Positions 20,921 to 32,862 are shown, numbered from the stretch's first letter. The stretch is DNA of 42,418 bases from Chara braunii (GCA_003427395.1 BFEA01000103.1:681015-723432); one strand, 5' to 3'. Numbers and translations: made by a program. Notes: generated by a model from the sequence alone, not told the origin.

Positions 20921-22383
20921 GCGTATCCCCGCCGAGCTACCAGTCCACAGTACGAAAGCTAATCAGTTGCAATCACAGAGGTGGACCAGCCGAGGGCGTT
21001 TCTTGTTCGCTGTAGTATAGGGGGTATGCGCGGTAGTACGCCTATCGGGCCCGCACGCGAACCGACATCTTGGGGGGCTGAAGTCCCAAGCGTGGCTCGA
21101 CGTCGGTCGACTAGGACGCATCCCACACACCACGCGCACATCACTTTACGAACACAACAATAAAACTCTCACACACACATATACAATATGACACAACACA
21201 AACAACGTGACAGCGCTTCTAGCCGGGAGCCAAATGGGCGTCGCGCGCGAGACTTAGTATAAAACCGCGCGGACGCAGGGCCTGCTCATATCGACTAGCA
21301 ATGCAAGCGTACGCAAGCAGTCGCAATGATGGCGTGCTATATAGTACCCATACTCACGCGGTCCTCGTTAATCTCGAGGGTCGCCTTCGACACTCAAGTG
21401 TCGGCTGACACGCGCCTTGGGGGTTAATCCCTCGACGCTGGACAACCACCATGCGCGGTTGAAGACCACACACCCTCTTCTGCACCCTGTGCAGAGTGGG
21501 TGGTACACAAATTCATGCCTGTGGTGGCAGTCGTTTCTTACTGCCCTGGAAGTGAGGTTCACTCCAGGCCTGGGCGGAAGTCAAGGGATTTGACTTTGAC
21601 GGTTGCCACGGACTACAACGTCCAACCATACAAACTCTAAAAAGCAAGGGTGAAAAAGAGAATCCCCCTTTCCTTTCAAGACATAATCCGATTAACCCTT
21701 ACGCGCAATTACACTAGGTCTCTCAAATACTCAGGACACTTATAAATATATAAGGGTTAATTATATAGGATCACTTCTCACAGTCACAGTGCGGCTCCTC
21801 TCAGCCATATATGCATGTAATCGCAGGCGAATCACATCCAGAGTCCGAACCACAAACGCACATGCAATCACATCAAGAATTCAACCAAAAGTCCACACAC
21901 TACAAGGGTTCAACTTTAACCATTCCTTGCACTCATAGCCCTCGCCTTAGCCATACAAGCCTCACTCGTGCAACTCTTAAATAAACACTCAGTACTTTTG
22001 TTGGATGGCCATTCAATAAAGTCCGGGTGAAAACACAACAAAACAATATAAATTACAAGGCTAAAGCCTTTAGGTTGAGTGGCAAGATCGGATTGGAGTT
22101 AAATCGTAAACCAACGAGTTGGCAACCGACCTGCTATCAGTGATAACAGAAGATGATCCTTGTAGGATCAAGCTGTATTAGTCCAAGTCCTGAATCGAGT
22201 GTCCAAGAAAGGCATGTACCATAAGACAGGTCAATGCCCAAGCTAAATCATCTGCATATGGGGGATGAACCTCCATAGCACATTCTCACTCAAAGTTATT
22301 TGCCAACTAAGTCTAAGCTTACTTCTAAGCCAGTGCCCAAAGCAAAGGTAGACTAATGGCAGAATCTCCCCTATTCAGGGTAG

Positions 22384-22399
22384 ACCGCCAGAATCGCCA
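22384..22399 (-). promoter_or_regulatory. Second PBS-like site inside the minus solo LTR
   Basis: On the minus strand TTTTGACA, GG, then TGGCGATTCTGGCGGT. The layout copies the real LTR/PBS junction at 6225-6246 (GACA, GG, TGGCGC...). TGGCGA would fit a tRNA-Arg-like 3' end. It recurs in the plus solo LTR at 37495-37507 (TGGTGGTTCTGGC). It may be a relic of an older nested element or chance. Confidence 0.3.
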
Positions 22400-22424
22400 C
22401 CTGTCAAAATATAATCTAACTCCT

Positions 22425-22745
22425 CTGAACTAAGAAAATTTCGGCAGCGCTTCCCGTAGAAAAGTGTCTTTTCAAAATTTATATCAGTCCGAATATGAAA
22501 ACAGAAATAGTCTCTGAGTTTTCAAAGTCCAATTTTGTCTAACTCCCTGAATTAGCAAAAATTTGGGCATCACTACCTTTAGAAAATGAGACTTTCCAGA
22601 TTTTTACTAAGCCATATATGAACTTTAGACAAGTGGAACTTTGAAAAGTCAGAAAATTGACTAACTCCTTGGATTTGCAAAGATTTCGGCAGTGCTTCCC
22701 GTAGAGAAAGTAGCTTACCAAAATTTATACAAAGCCAAGTATAAC
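22425..22745 (-). repeat. ~110-125 bp satellite in the minus solo LTR (about 3 units)
   Basis: Units begin CTAACTCCYTGRATTWGCAA on the plus strand at 22428, 22538 and 22661, each followed by AATTTCGGCAGTGCTTCCCG and CTTTTCAAAATTTATA-type sequence. The same satellite with about five units is at 36950-37470 in the plus solo LTR. Confidence 0.85.
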
Positions 22746-22989
22746 AAAAGATCCCAGAAAATGCGAGAATTGATCTTAGTAAAACAACTTAGCACAGAAA
22801 ATGCAGGAATTGAATTAACTCATATCGCTCTAGCACGTGGCGAGCAACTAAAGCAACTACCTATCCAACTGAAACTCAGACCAAATAGTGATCTCACTCA
22901 GCCACATGCAGGTCAAACCACAAGGTAAGTACTCTCACCAACCCCAAGTTCTTAGCAACCAATAGTTCATGCTCCCTCTGTGAGTTACC

Positions 22990-23935
22990 CCTTTATACCA
23001 AACTTTCATAAGGCATACGTCAAGCCACCTGAACTTACAGAGTGCGCCCAACTTAACCAGGCCTAAAGTCAGATCACCTAAACTTATAGAGCGTATCTGA
23101 CTTAGCCAAATATACACGAAACAGAGGGCACAACTACTCCTCTCTTCTTTGGGCAATTGACCAGATCACTCTAGTCGCCTTGAACTGTTTAAATAGCCAA
23201 GTTGTATATATCTCTCTGAACTTTAATCTTCAAGATGGGCGTAGGGATGAGTCATTCATCTTAGAAACAATGCTCAACCGGCCCAAGTTACCTTCAATTA
23301 TATTCTTAATTGTACTCTCTTCAATTTACGATAAGCTATAGTGAGGTCATCCAATCTTATGGAACCCGTGTCTGACTAGCCTGTTTTTTAATAGGATAAT
23401 AATATAATATAACCAAATTATAACTATAGACTACCTAAACTTATAGAGCGGTCTGATCCTCTGCCAGGTTCGTTCCTCTCTGATCCAGTCTGTGCAAGGC
23501 AGCGGGCCAGGCCACCTAAACTTGTAGAGCGACCTGCCTCCTGCCAGAATTACTCCCTCATAACAAAACAGGAAAAGGGCTGAACCACCTAAACTTATAG
23601 AGCGGTTGAGACCTCCTCGTTCAGAACCGAAAGAAACTGAAACGAACCCCAAACAAACAAGGCAACCCAAGGTACCTAAACTTATAGAGCGCCCTGGGTT
23701 CCTGAAAACCATCCACAATCAAACCCTCACAAGTCAGTGAAGTCAGGTCACCTAAACTTATAGAGCGTTCTGACTCTCCATTCAGTTCACAACACTGGGT
23801 CTCCCCAAACTTATGGTGACTTCCCAACCTCCAGAGCTTCAGGCCACCTAAACTTATAGAGCGGCCTGAAGCTCCATGCAAACCAAAATAAACAAAGCGT
23901 TGGGCTTCTCCAAACTTATGGGGACCTCCCAGCCT
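22990..23935 (-). repeat. Hairpin array with conserved loop and covarying stems (minus solo LTR)
   Basis: About ten units sharing ACCTAAACTTATAGAGCG (plus strand), each flanked by an inverted repeat whose sequence differs between units. Stems include GAGCTTCAGGCC/GGCCTGAAGCTC (23834-23845/23863-23874), AAGTCAGAT/ATCTGACTT (23066-23074/23095-23103), AACCCAAGG/CCCTGGGTT (23664-23672/23692-23700), AGTCAG/CTGACT (23741-23746/23770-23775), CTGAACC/GGTTGAG (23580-23586/23604-23610, one mismatch), AGAC/GTCT (23428-23431/23451-23454) and TGGG/CCCA (23901-23904/23928-23931). The remaining units (near 23025, 23510 and 23800) are weaker. Repeated RSISLGG- and LYKFRW-like peptides in minus-strand frames are just this loop read in different phases. 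Confidence 0.85.
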
Positions 23936-26286
23936 TAACGACCCAATCAATCTGCACACAATACTGCCTTCCTCCCAACCTTACCCCAGATGCAACTCCT
24001 TTTGTTCACAATCTGCTTTCAGGCAATCAACGAGGCTGAAACTGAGGTCGCACACACATTCCTTTACTTAGTCCGACTTCAAGTCTTGAAAGTCAACCCA
24101 AAGTCAAATACAGGGTTCACACCATACATTCAGTCAACCAAAGAGAGGTGTACAGATAGGGGTTATAGTTGGGTTTATAGAGGGGGGCAGGGAATTACCA
24201 CTCAGTTCCCTGCCTCCAGGACTTCTCCTGAGTCCCGACATAGCTTCTGCAATCGGTGGGACGAACCTCCCACAAAGGCATCGGCGCAGATTACGGGTTG
24301 CAGCCCCGTCTGCCGCCTTCCTCTCCGAACAATCAGACTAGACTCAGAGTAAGAAGGGCAGAAGAAGGGAATTTCAAGCTCTCAGATCCCAGAAGGGTGC
24401 ACTCAGACTCGCGCGAGAGGGCCTTAGTTCCTTAACCCGCCTGAGGGCCCCGCAATGGCGGCCAAAACACAGCGGTAGCTTGGTCAGCTGGAGTAAGACC
24501 GCCGAAATAGACCTTTCGACAGCCTCCTAGTTTGCCGAAATGCCTTCCTTATCGTTGCTCAGTCCCCCTCCCAAGCCATAGCAGCCAAGCATCGCTGTTG
24601 TGTTTAGGCAAAGTGCAGTAGTAGTCCATCGACGCTGCGGGCCCTGCCGTGGCGTAGCCTGTACCTGTCGAACAACCCAGCGGTATGTAGCGGCTTACTA
24701 ACACGCGCGCTTGGCAGCCATGCTTAGCAGCGTATGGTCACACAGTTCGTATCCAACAACATACTCCTGCTCACCCCACTACCCGGTAGCAATTCGTGTT
24801 GGGATCAGCAGCGTCAGCGGCACCCTACCTCTAGACCCTAGCGACTCACTCCTCCTGTTGCTGGCGGTGCACAGATGTCTGCAACGATCCGTACACAGTC
24901 TCCCCCTCTGGTCGTTACTGCAGCTCAACGCTTGGCTCCTTCCGCGTCACCCATTCCCCGAAGCAGTTGGTCGATGGCCCCGGCCAGGTAGGTATTCACT
25001 GCAGTTCACCCCTCTTTAGCTCAGCCCGTAGGCTACAAACTATAGTGGCCAACATGTAAATCTCCACCTTTCCGGCTCCCCTCACAGTATCTCGCTGATG
25101 GGATCGAGCAATGCACCAGCCAACCGGTGAACCCTTAACCCCGCTGTCGTTGGTCCCCACCAAGCACCCGCATTCTTACACCGTACGCACCTGGCCCCGG
25201 CCATTGACCAGGTCGGGGCGCAACGTACACTGGAGCTCGTCGTCCGGCTCACCCCGCATGGCTGGCTCGTCAGGTAAGTTGCTCTCCCAGTCTCTTTACT
25301 CTCTCTTTCTACTCTCGTCCTTTAAACTCCTCCCTCTCTCTCTCTCTCTCTGCGCGCTCATCTACTGCAGAAGGTCGTGCCCCGTCTGACCATGTGCCAA
25401 AAAAAGAGAAAAAACGAGTGAATCTTCCGCTAGTATGCGGGAATATACATCGCCCCCCCCGTCGTGCGTACAGAGCAGTCGAGAGAGGCTAGCTTTATCG
25501 GTATAATGAGCAACGTGCCGGCTAACAGGTGAGTCTCAAACCTCACGGCTCCCTTCCGCCTCCGCTAGCACGAGCAGATTTTGAATGAATCTGCCTCTAA
25601 AAACGGCAGTACACATTACTATTCTCCAACCTGAATACCCCGGCGCAACCTTTTCTTTACTAACCTGTTCTCTCTCTAGTTCATCACTAAAACTAACTAC
25701 CCGATCGTGTTCGCCCACCTCAGAAACCTCCGGTTTGACCCCTTCCCCGCCCGTTTCCGTCGAGTAACGGGTGAGCCCTTCGTTTTCTCCCTCACTTCTC
25801 CCCGTTCCACCATAGCCCCGCGCAACACTTTTCTCACTAACTTTCTATTCTACTAACTACCGTCTGAAACTAACCTCATAATCGAGGTCGCCCGCCCCTA
25901 AAACCTATGCCCAACACTTTCCCCCGCTCGTTTTGGTCAATGAACGAGCGGGACATAGCTTCTTTTTCTCGTGCCTTCGCCCTCTGAATAGCCGACCGGA
26001 TTCATTCTTGTTTTTTGTAGCCTTCACCCACTTCGCTGCCTGCGTCCGCCCGCTCAGCCCGTCGTAGCTCCGAATGCGCCTAGCACAACTTGCCGTCCCG
26101 GTCCATCCTCCCTCATTGCCCGCGCACCTTCTCACACCCGTCGACCTTGTCCGCTCCAATCCCCTCTTCCATCGGCTCTCGTTCATCCAAGTGAGCGAGC
26201 GTTAGCGCAATGTGGCCGGCCAGTCGCACGACGATCGAGCCAACCGGTAAATGAGGCAACAGCCAGCAAGGGAAGTCTGCCCCCGC

Positions 26287-26293
26287 TTTTATA
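26287..26293 (-). promoter_or_regulatory. TATA box, minus solo LTR
   Basis: Minus strand GGGTATAAAAGCGGGGG, about 770 bp into the LTR. It is a good TATA in a GC-rich setting. The plus solo LTR has no clear equivalent. Confidence 0.5.
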
Positions 26294-26319
26294 CCCACCA
26301 ACCCGCACGGGGGCCAAGC

Positions 26320-26720
26320 TAGTCTTCTCTGTATCGTTCCAATTTTAACGAATGTCCCAAAGGACTTTTAGCCCGGGGCGATGCCCCACCACACTTCCAG
26401 AGGCCACTCGGTCTTCCTCTTTTCCTTGCGTGCACCTGGCCTGGTTCGCGTCCGGGTTCATCCCCAGACTTCTTTTCATTCGTCATCCTCATGTAGGGGC
26501 CATACAGATCTTCCCTGTATCGAACCAAATCCTTAATGGTTCCAACAAAATTCTCTGCGGCGGTACCCCACCCCATTCTGCTATTTCTGCATAGACCTGG
26601 CCCCCTCTTCTTCGGTTCACGTATATCCTCGCGGCATAGGGGCCATACCGGTTCTCACCACGCCACTCCGAATTTCACGAATGCCCCTGAGGGCCTACGC
26701 GCGGCAGTGCCCCACGACTC
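26320..26720 (-). repeat. Diverged ~150-180 bp tandem repeat in the U3 part of the minus solo LTR
   Basis: Three units on the minus strand, each with a GGCATTCGTGAAATT-like start, then a GATACAGGGAAGATC-like or GAGAACCGG stretch, then TATGGCCCCTA or TTGGCCCCCG. On the plus strand the shared words include GGGGCCATAC (near 26497 and 26640) and GGGGGCCAAG (near 26309). Confidence 0.65.
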
Positions 26721-27026
26721 CCTAACAAGAACCGCACGGTCCTTCCGGACTCGGCACAAGCCTATATCCCAGCAACTTATGGTCGTGCCTACCGTGCTAG
26801 ACTTCTAGGATCGCTGCTAATTTCGAGCCTGATGTTTCCGGTCCCAACGGTTCCAACTAATAAAAACAAGGGCACCAAATAAATAATGAACCTTTAGGCA
26901 AAACCCAAAAGCGAAGCAGTAAAACTATCAGAAACGGAGCGCGAGGCCTACCAACGCTCCCCTGGCCGAGCTGCGCTGCCCCGCAATCGGACTCCCCCAA
27001 CAAAACTGAAGGGGGATAGTCCCGCG

Positions 27027-27061
27027 GGGCGAATACCCTTGTAAGGGTATTCGCGCCGACA
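27027..27061 (-). promoter_or_regulatory. LTR 5'-terminal palindrome (minus solo LTR)
   Basis: GCGAATACCCTT pairs with AAGGGTATTCGC, 12 perfect base pairs around a two-base spacer, directly inside TGTCGGC. Confidence 0.88.
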
Positions 27062-27440
27062 GTGGGAGGAGCAACAGGAGGAGTGGGAGGAACAGCAAGA
27101 GGGGGAGCGCAAAAAAACTAGAGAGAGGAGGAGAGGAAGGAAGAGCGGGAGAAGGAGCGTGAGCGGGGCTGTGGCGGGATCTTTGTTACGTTGTTTGGCA
27201 GAGGACGAGCAGTGGGAGGAGCGGGAGAAGGAGCGGGAGGAGGAGTGGGAAAAGGAATGGGAGAAGGAGTGGGAGGGAAAACGAGAAGGGGCGGAGGAGG
27301 CGCGAGAGGAGGAGCGGGAGGAGGAGTGGGAGGAGGAGCGGTAGGGGAAACGGGGAGGCGGTTAGGAGCGGGAGGACGGAGGAGGCGCCGGAGGAGGAGC
27401 GGGAGGAGAAATGGAAGGGTTGAAAGGGGGCGGGGAGGGG
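27062..27440. repeat. Purine-rich minisatellite, right part
   Basis: Continuation of 19655-20695 beyond the solo LTR. It carries one box (27168-27199). Removing the LTR would place this box about 351 bp after the one at 20451, in line with the array's period. Confidence 0.85.
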
Positions 27441-27452
27441 GTGGACATAGGA

Positions 27453-27489
27453 TGAGAGAGAGAGAGACACACACACACACACACACACA
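27453..27489. repeat. GA then CA microsatellite
   Basis: (GA)7 at 27453-27466 followed by (CA)n to about 27489. Confidence 0.95.
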
Positions 27490-28049
27490 ACCTCCTGATC
27501 ATTCGGAAACAATCTGCCACAATCATGTTTTTTTTAGGCACAGTGTATAGCAAATATGACGGGGGGCAAAAAAAAAAACAAAAAAAAAAACATGCGGTGT
27601 GATAACAACAGCCCCGCCCCCCTGTTCGCCCCTTTCCTTGCCGCAGCCACGCCACTTGTTTCACTAAATTGTGTTATACCTCAATTTCTCCATATATACG
27701 ACCTAACCTCTACTTCAATGCAACTTCACAATATAATTAACTATCTGTCTACCCTCCTATCACCTAACCTGGCCTATACTACCAGCCTATATCGGCTACC
27801 GCGTTTAGCAACCCAATGGAGACAACCTCCTTATGGTTAGACACTCCTACCTGGACCACTGCGTCCCTAGTGATCGAGTGTCCTGGTCAATGTGTGCGCC
27901 TCTCTAGTCTCCCCCTTACCGACCGAGTGTGCAGGTCCCCCTATCTTATAACGATCATAAAGTTTCCTGTCTACTTACTAATGGTCCAGAGTCATTCAAA
28001 AGTCATCCTGAAGCCATTTGGAGAACACCAGCCTTCGAGGCAGGAGAAT

Positions 28050-30830
28050 CCCCACTAACTGATTGCCGTGGGCCCAGGTTCGCAGAAACCACCACAGCTC
28101 TCCGCGAGGAGCTTTATCGCACTCGACTTTCCTCTTCCAATCCACCAAGATGGCTTGTCGCGGTTCTCTCTTAAGTTGATAACCGTTTTCAGCTCCACAT
28201 CCGCGAACGTTTTTTGTTGGAACCGGGAACAGTTCCTATCTGCCCATATTACAACGAATATAATTGCCCTTCAACCTGGGCGATGTATGGCCCGCCCCGC
28301 CTACCAGTGTGCTCAGCGGGGATTAACCCCAAAAGGACCTTTCTTTCATCTCGAGTAATATTTGTTCCTCCCATTTGTATCCAATGTTGCTGCCACCAGA
28401 GCCAAACCCGCTTTGATGGTGGGCATTCCCACTAGAAGTGTCTAGTTGATTTGAAGGACCAGGTACATCTCGTGCAGCCCAAATTGACTTCCACTCCCCT
28501 GCCCCGAAGACAGATTGTCGACAGTGTTACCAGGAGTGAGAGCATCTAGAGGATACCAGCCTACTTCAGATTAGGGAGGTCCACGAGGAGATTCCATAAC
28601 TCTATAAAGTCCTCCACTGTTTTCTATAGGTCCTCCATCAGCACTGCGCTCCACCTGGAGATGGCTACAACAGGGGAACGACTGGGAGAGTGGGCTAGAC
28701 GGTAAGACTCTTACACTGAGTAATTTGACAGATTGACACCGTCTGGCTCTAAGGTCGAGCTTCTGCTGCCCTACCAGCTCCATGCAAGGGGGTCGATTGA
28801 AAGCTCTCTTAGAGGGACTTGGCCCATCCACTACGTTTTTTTCACTTCTCCTTTGCCATTCCTCCATTCTACGATTATGGCTTGATGGGGGTTGTCCCGA
28901 TGTTGGATCAACTCTTCTCCTTTGCATTCCAAGAGCCCATCCTGGGAACATACCTCTCATTAGATTACCTTCCTGAACCCGAAGTTGATCAATTTTTGAA
29001 CCTGACAAACTGTGTTAACCCCATGTCTAAGAGCGTACTATATGCCAACAGGGTCAATACCTTCTGGACTCAAGATGCTTATCCAATGCTCTGGTATGGC
29101 TTGCAGAAGCTTTGACCTGTTTTCCCTCCACTCTTCGCAGGCTGCCATGCAGTTATCCATAAAGCTCTTCTAGTGGTTTCAATATCCCCAACACAATGGA
29201 CCAAAGGTCTGTTATCCAGGACACTCCTCTTCACACCCATCCTCTACCAAAGGAGCCAACTTCTAGTCATGCAAAAAATCCTTCGATATCGTTGCCCTGA
29301 TGAATGGATTTTCAAATAGAGGTTGCTGCAAGACCTCTTCTTTCGTTGTTGGAGGGGTTTTATGCTCTGGGGGTGTTTGAGCCAAACCTTCCTATCTCCA
29401 TCCCATAATTCATATTTGAACTTTCTTCTCATTAAGGATTTTAGGAAGAAGCAAACTCATACTTCAGTCGGTTGTTGCAGTTGTCACTCCCTGATCAAGA
29501 TTCGTTCTGCCAATTTGATTCAATCCTCTTTTCCATCACATTGCTACTCTTGACAACCACATTCGAAGTTGAGTTTGGTTCTTCCTTTGCTGGTTGATCA
29601 GGCCCAAGCCTCCCTGTTCTTTGGTGAAGGATACTAGGTCCCAAGTCACTTTCACCAAGAATCCCTCTTCCCCACACGCCAGCGGCTTCCAGAGGAATCT
29701 TGCAGCCAGCCTCTTTATTTCTGATAATGTCACCTTTGCCACCTCCTTCACTTTACCTACAAACCAGATGAGTGAAAAAAGGGCAACGTTAATTACCGCT
29801 GCCCTTCCAAACAAGGACAGATGTCAGGCTAAGCCCAACACATTTAGTCTGGCCGCTACCCTTTGTTGAAGTACCAGCCCTTGAGCGGCATCCATAATCT
29901 ACAGCCTAATACGAACCCATAGAAATCGTTCTCCAACAACCGTCTCCACTCTCTGCATACCCCATTCTACTTGGATAGAGTATTGTTCAAGTAGAATGAA
30001 AATGGACTTGCTGCAATTCACTTGGGCCTCAGACAATTGCGAGTAGTCTTGGATCGATTTTAGAGCGACAAGCGAGGATACTGTATTCTCTAACACCACA
30101 AACAGGTCGTCGACGAGTACCTTCACCTTGCATTCTTGTATATCAAAGAGCACCAGTCCTTTAATATCTGAATGATTCCTGATGCAGTTTCGTGGTACTT
30201 CCAAATGGAGGACGAACAACAGTGGAGCCAACGGGTAACCTTGCCTTAATGATCTTGATAGGTCAAAAACTCTGGAGAGGTGCCTGATTACCAGTACAAC
30301 ATACAACGAGGTTGTATACATTGCGATGATCCACCGATGGAAGCAGTCCCCAAATCCCATCTTCCGGAGCATGGTTTACACAAAGGAGCACCTACTCGGT
30401 CCGCAACGTCCAACTTTTTTGTACGGACCACTTCCACTCACTCAATTGTCGTCAAAATGCTGATGAAGATCGAATTCTCATGCACAAAGGCTCCCCAATC
30501 CTTTTCAATCAGTCGGGGAAGGCGGTAGTTCTGAACATTTGCTTTGTCACCTTTCTTAAACATGATCGAGATTACCTCATGTCATGTGACATTATCTTCC
30601 CTAGTCTCCCTTCGGTCACAATCTCGTTATAAACTTCTACTAGGGCTGGCCCTACTATGTCCCAACATGCCCTGTAAAATTCCACTGTTAGCCCATCGAT
30701 GGCCGAACACTTCCCTACCGCCATTGATTTCAGAGTCATTTAAAGTTCCTCTGAGGTCACAGACCTTGTTCTGTAAGGGATACCATTGTCTCCTTCCACA
30801 TGTCGATCTCCAATGACAATCTTTTTTCCA
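28050..30830 (-). mobile_element. Degenerate L1-type LINE, 5'-truncated, minus strand
   Basis: Pieces of a non-LTR reverse transcriptase follow each other in the right order on the minus strand in shifting frames: RT N-terminal part (about 30760-30510), RT palm motifs (30410-29899), the post-RT region with its FLW...WD...GGLGL signature (29814-29536), and a weak C-terminal piece with WADRN...F (about 28260-28120). No apurinic endonuclease region is recognisable upstream (30830-32300), so it is probably 5'-truncated. Between 28440 and 29536 frames are too broken to assign. The 3' end and target duplication were not located. Confidence 0.75.
29536..30830 (-). pseudogene. LINE reverse transcriptase remnant
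   Basis: Would copy LINE RNA at the target site. The minus-strand translation contains SAIDGLTVEFYRACWDIVGP (about 30700-30640; canonical GIDGL..EFYK..W), then after a frameshift FKKGDKANVQNYRLPRL (about 30557-30507), ADRV (about 30405, motif A region, canonical YDRV), and after another frameshift LRKMGFGDCFHRWI (from 30369). RQGYPLAPLLFVL (residues 43-55 of the 29899-30372 frame) is motif B. LVDD (residues 86-89) stands where [YF]ADD is expected, with both aspartates kept. SEAQVNCSKS follows. The frame at 29536-29814 carries ARFLWKP, VTWDLVSFTKEQGGLGLIN, the usual region after RT. At least three frameshifts or stops make it inactive. Confidence 0.82.
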
Positions 30831-32828
30831 CTATATCTGACCACCGTCCTGAAGTTAGAATATCTTCACAGTATATATGAGCATATTATGACAGTTTAGC
30901 CCCCGATATCGCTGGAGGTGTTTTTGCATAAAACGGATAGGAAAGTTGCACCACCTGGTGAAAAACCTTCTCTCTGCTAGGACGGTCTCAACCAAGCATG
31001 AAACCACAATTCATCCTACTCCCTTAGACATACAGGCAAGTGAAAGTTACAACAACCACACATATAATTATATCAAAAAATGTCGAACGTAGTCGACGCG
31101 AATATATATCCAATATGCATTGATAACTGGAAAAAAATCAAAATCATCATCAAATACATTCTATAACACAAGATTAAAAATAAAATCCGACAACCTCAGG
31201 TCAAACACCACAAAACAATCAAACAATTGCCAACAAGGAGTTGACGATCGAAAATAACATTGATACTGCCAACATGGTAGTCAGACAACCTCAGTTTTGA
31301 CTTGATGAGACGAGCTGCCAAAGTCATTCATTTCAGTCTATCGCTGACCTAAGATTCAACACACATACATGTCTTCATCCGTTTCCAATATTTTTGGATG
31401 ACAAGCTGCTTTGCGAATGATTCTTGATCAGGGGCATTGCTTGAAGTGTTGCGTGCCTCTCATTCTAGGAAGTGGACTAGGATACTCATCCTCCTCGTCC
31501 GAGCACAAGACTCAGATCTCATAAGTCGGACCGTCTCCACTGAATCGGTAAAGTACCCCCCCGTAGAACAGTCCACTCCAGGTCGATAACAGCGTCGGCT
31601 CCTAAAGCAACGAACCCCCACCCCAATTTTTTTGTAGAGAGAGAACATATCCACCCCAAGTAGATTTCATTAGTTCTTTTTCCTCCTAAGTTCAGGGTAA
31701 CTTAGACGAAGAGAAGTCGAAGGAGATAGAGAATGAGAATCATTTAGACCGGTATAGGTAGATAAGGTCGTTCGGGATAAATTTTATAAATCCTGGGAAA
31801 ATACTAAGTCTATTTGACCTCATCTGCTTTATTTCAATCGTATTCATTCTACGACACACGCTGAATAATCTTTTTCAAAACAACCAGTCTTTTTGACAAG
31901 CAGATAGGTAAAAGGCAGAAAGAAGACAATATTTTCATCTTCCCCAAATAGGCATAAATCAAAGTCCTTTGCAAGCATCCTTCTACCTACCTGCACAACA
32001 CACAAAGACAACAAGTTCAAGAGAAAACCAGTGCAATCCCATACTCAAGTTAGAGCTTACCATTCACATGCAAACACACATTCCTTTGCCTTTTCAATGA
32101 ACATTCGATTGGTCAGGGTCAAGCAAAGTGTGGGTTCACACAGGTGTGAAGAGAAATCTGAGTCATTCTACTGACCTTGAGTGAAGTTTGGTCCGACTCA
32201 CTCAAGAAAGTCGGGTAATATTTCACTCAGAAGAAAATAATCGTCGAAGAAAAATATGCGGCTCACAACTCCACAAGTTGTGACCTCTCTCCTGAATCAC
32301 GGCCCGCGTCCTCTCTCAACTGTTAAAAGAACAGAGGTTGGGTTACAAAAAAAAACTCAAGCGAGATAGCCCTCCAGGAGGGTGTTCCCACAATAAGTTT
32401 CACGTGGTCCCAATGTCCCAAACTGATATCTGCTTAGAGCAGTCCCAAACGTCCCAACACAGTCTCAACTGCACTTCACCACCAAGGATACTTCCCAACC
32501 AGCCGCAAGTCCACACTGTCTCCAAGCACCACGTCCGCTCACAATAGCCACACCAATATGGCGGTCCCGATCTCAAATCAGTCCCATTTGGTCTCAAAAA
32601 GGTCCAGGTGGTCCCACGTTGTCGTTGTACCACCGGATGGTCTCAAATACCAATACCTCTCGCACCGCACGCCGCAAAAAAAAATAAAGGTGCCCCTGGT
32701 CCAAACTGCATGTGCCGTGAGCCCCAAAAAAATACAGATATCCTTCCGGCGCAAACCGCAAGCGCCGCAACTCCAATAGCCAGTGGCGTATGCACTCACT
32801 CCACGATCTCTTCATGTTGCCGGCCCAT
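30831..32828. other. Spacer between LINE remnant and plus solo LTR, no gene recognised
   Basis: AT-rich to about 32300, then a stretch with repeated GGTCCCA/GTCTCAAA words (32400-32650) and two short A runs (about 32675, 32727). No domain was identified in any frame. Confidence 0.55.
32825..32828. other. Target-site duplication, left (CCAT)
   Basis: CCAT directly precedes TGTCGG of the plus solo LTR; CCAT also follows its end at 38873-38876. Four bases could match by chance, but both copies abut the independently defined LTR ends. Confidence 0.6.
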
Positions 32829-32862
32829 TGTCGGTGCGAATACCCTTATAAGGGTATCCGCC
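32829..32862 (+). promoter_or_regulatory. LTR 5'-terminal palindrome (plus solo LTR)
   Basis: GCGAATACCCTT pairs with AAGGGTATCCGC, one mismatch. Confidence 0.85.

Larger units (their letters stand above)
20696..27061 (-). mobile_element. Solo LTR, minus strand (6.4 kb)
   Basis: Read on the minus strand it starts at 27061 with TGTCGGCGCGAATACCC and its palindrome, and ends at 20696 with ...CTCGACA. It aligns in blocks with the plus-strand solo LTR (32829-38872): the palindrome; GCTATGGTGGAA (near 25815 / 34054); GGCCCTCAGGCG (near 24443); GAGGAAGGCGGCAG and GGAGGCAGGGAACT (24330-24200); the hairpin array; the ~120 bp satellite; and the leader hairpin. Both sides are the same purine minisatellite. 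Flanks GCGG (left) and GTGG (right) may be a mutated 4-bp target duplication. No PBS plus coding region follows its 3' end. The predicted frames inside it carry no known domain. Confidence 0.8.

Noticed and set aside
22990-23935. CRISPR-like appearance (regular repeats with variable spacers)
   Set aside because: The variable parts flanking each repeat are complementary to each other, spacing is irregular, no cas genes are present and the context is eukaryotic LTR DNA.
23990-26808. Plus-strand frames (24711-25019, 25111-25389, 26352-26594) with donor-like CAG|GTAAGT at about 25272, read as exons
   Set aside because: The stretch lies wholly in the minus solo LTR, aligns in blocks to the plus solo LTR in non-coding fashion, and encodes no known domain.
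30831-32300. LINE endonuclease domain upstream of the RT remnant
   Set aside because: I could not see endonuclease motifs in any minus-strand frame.
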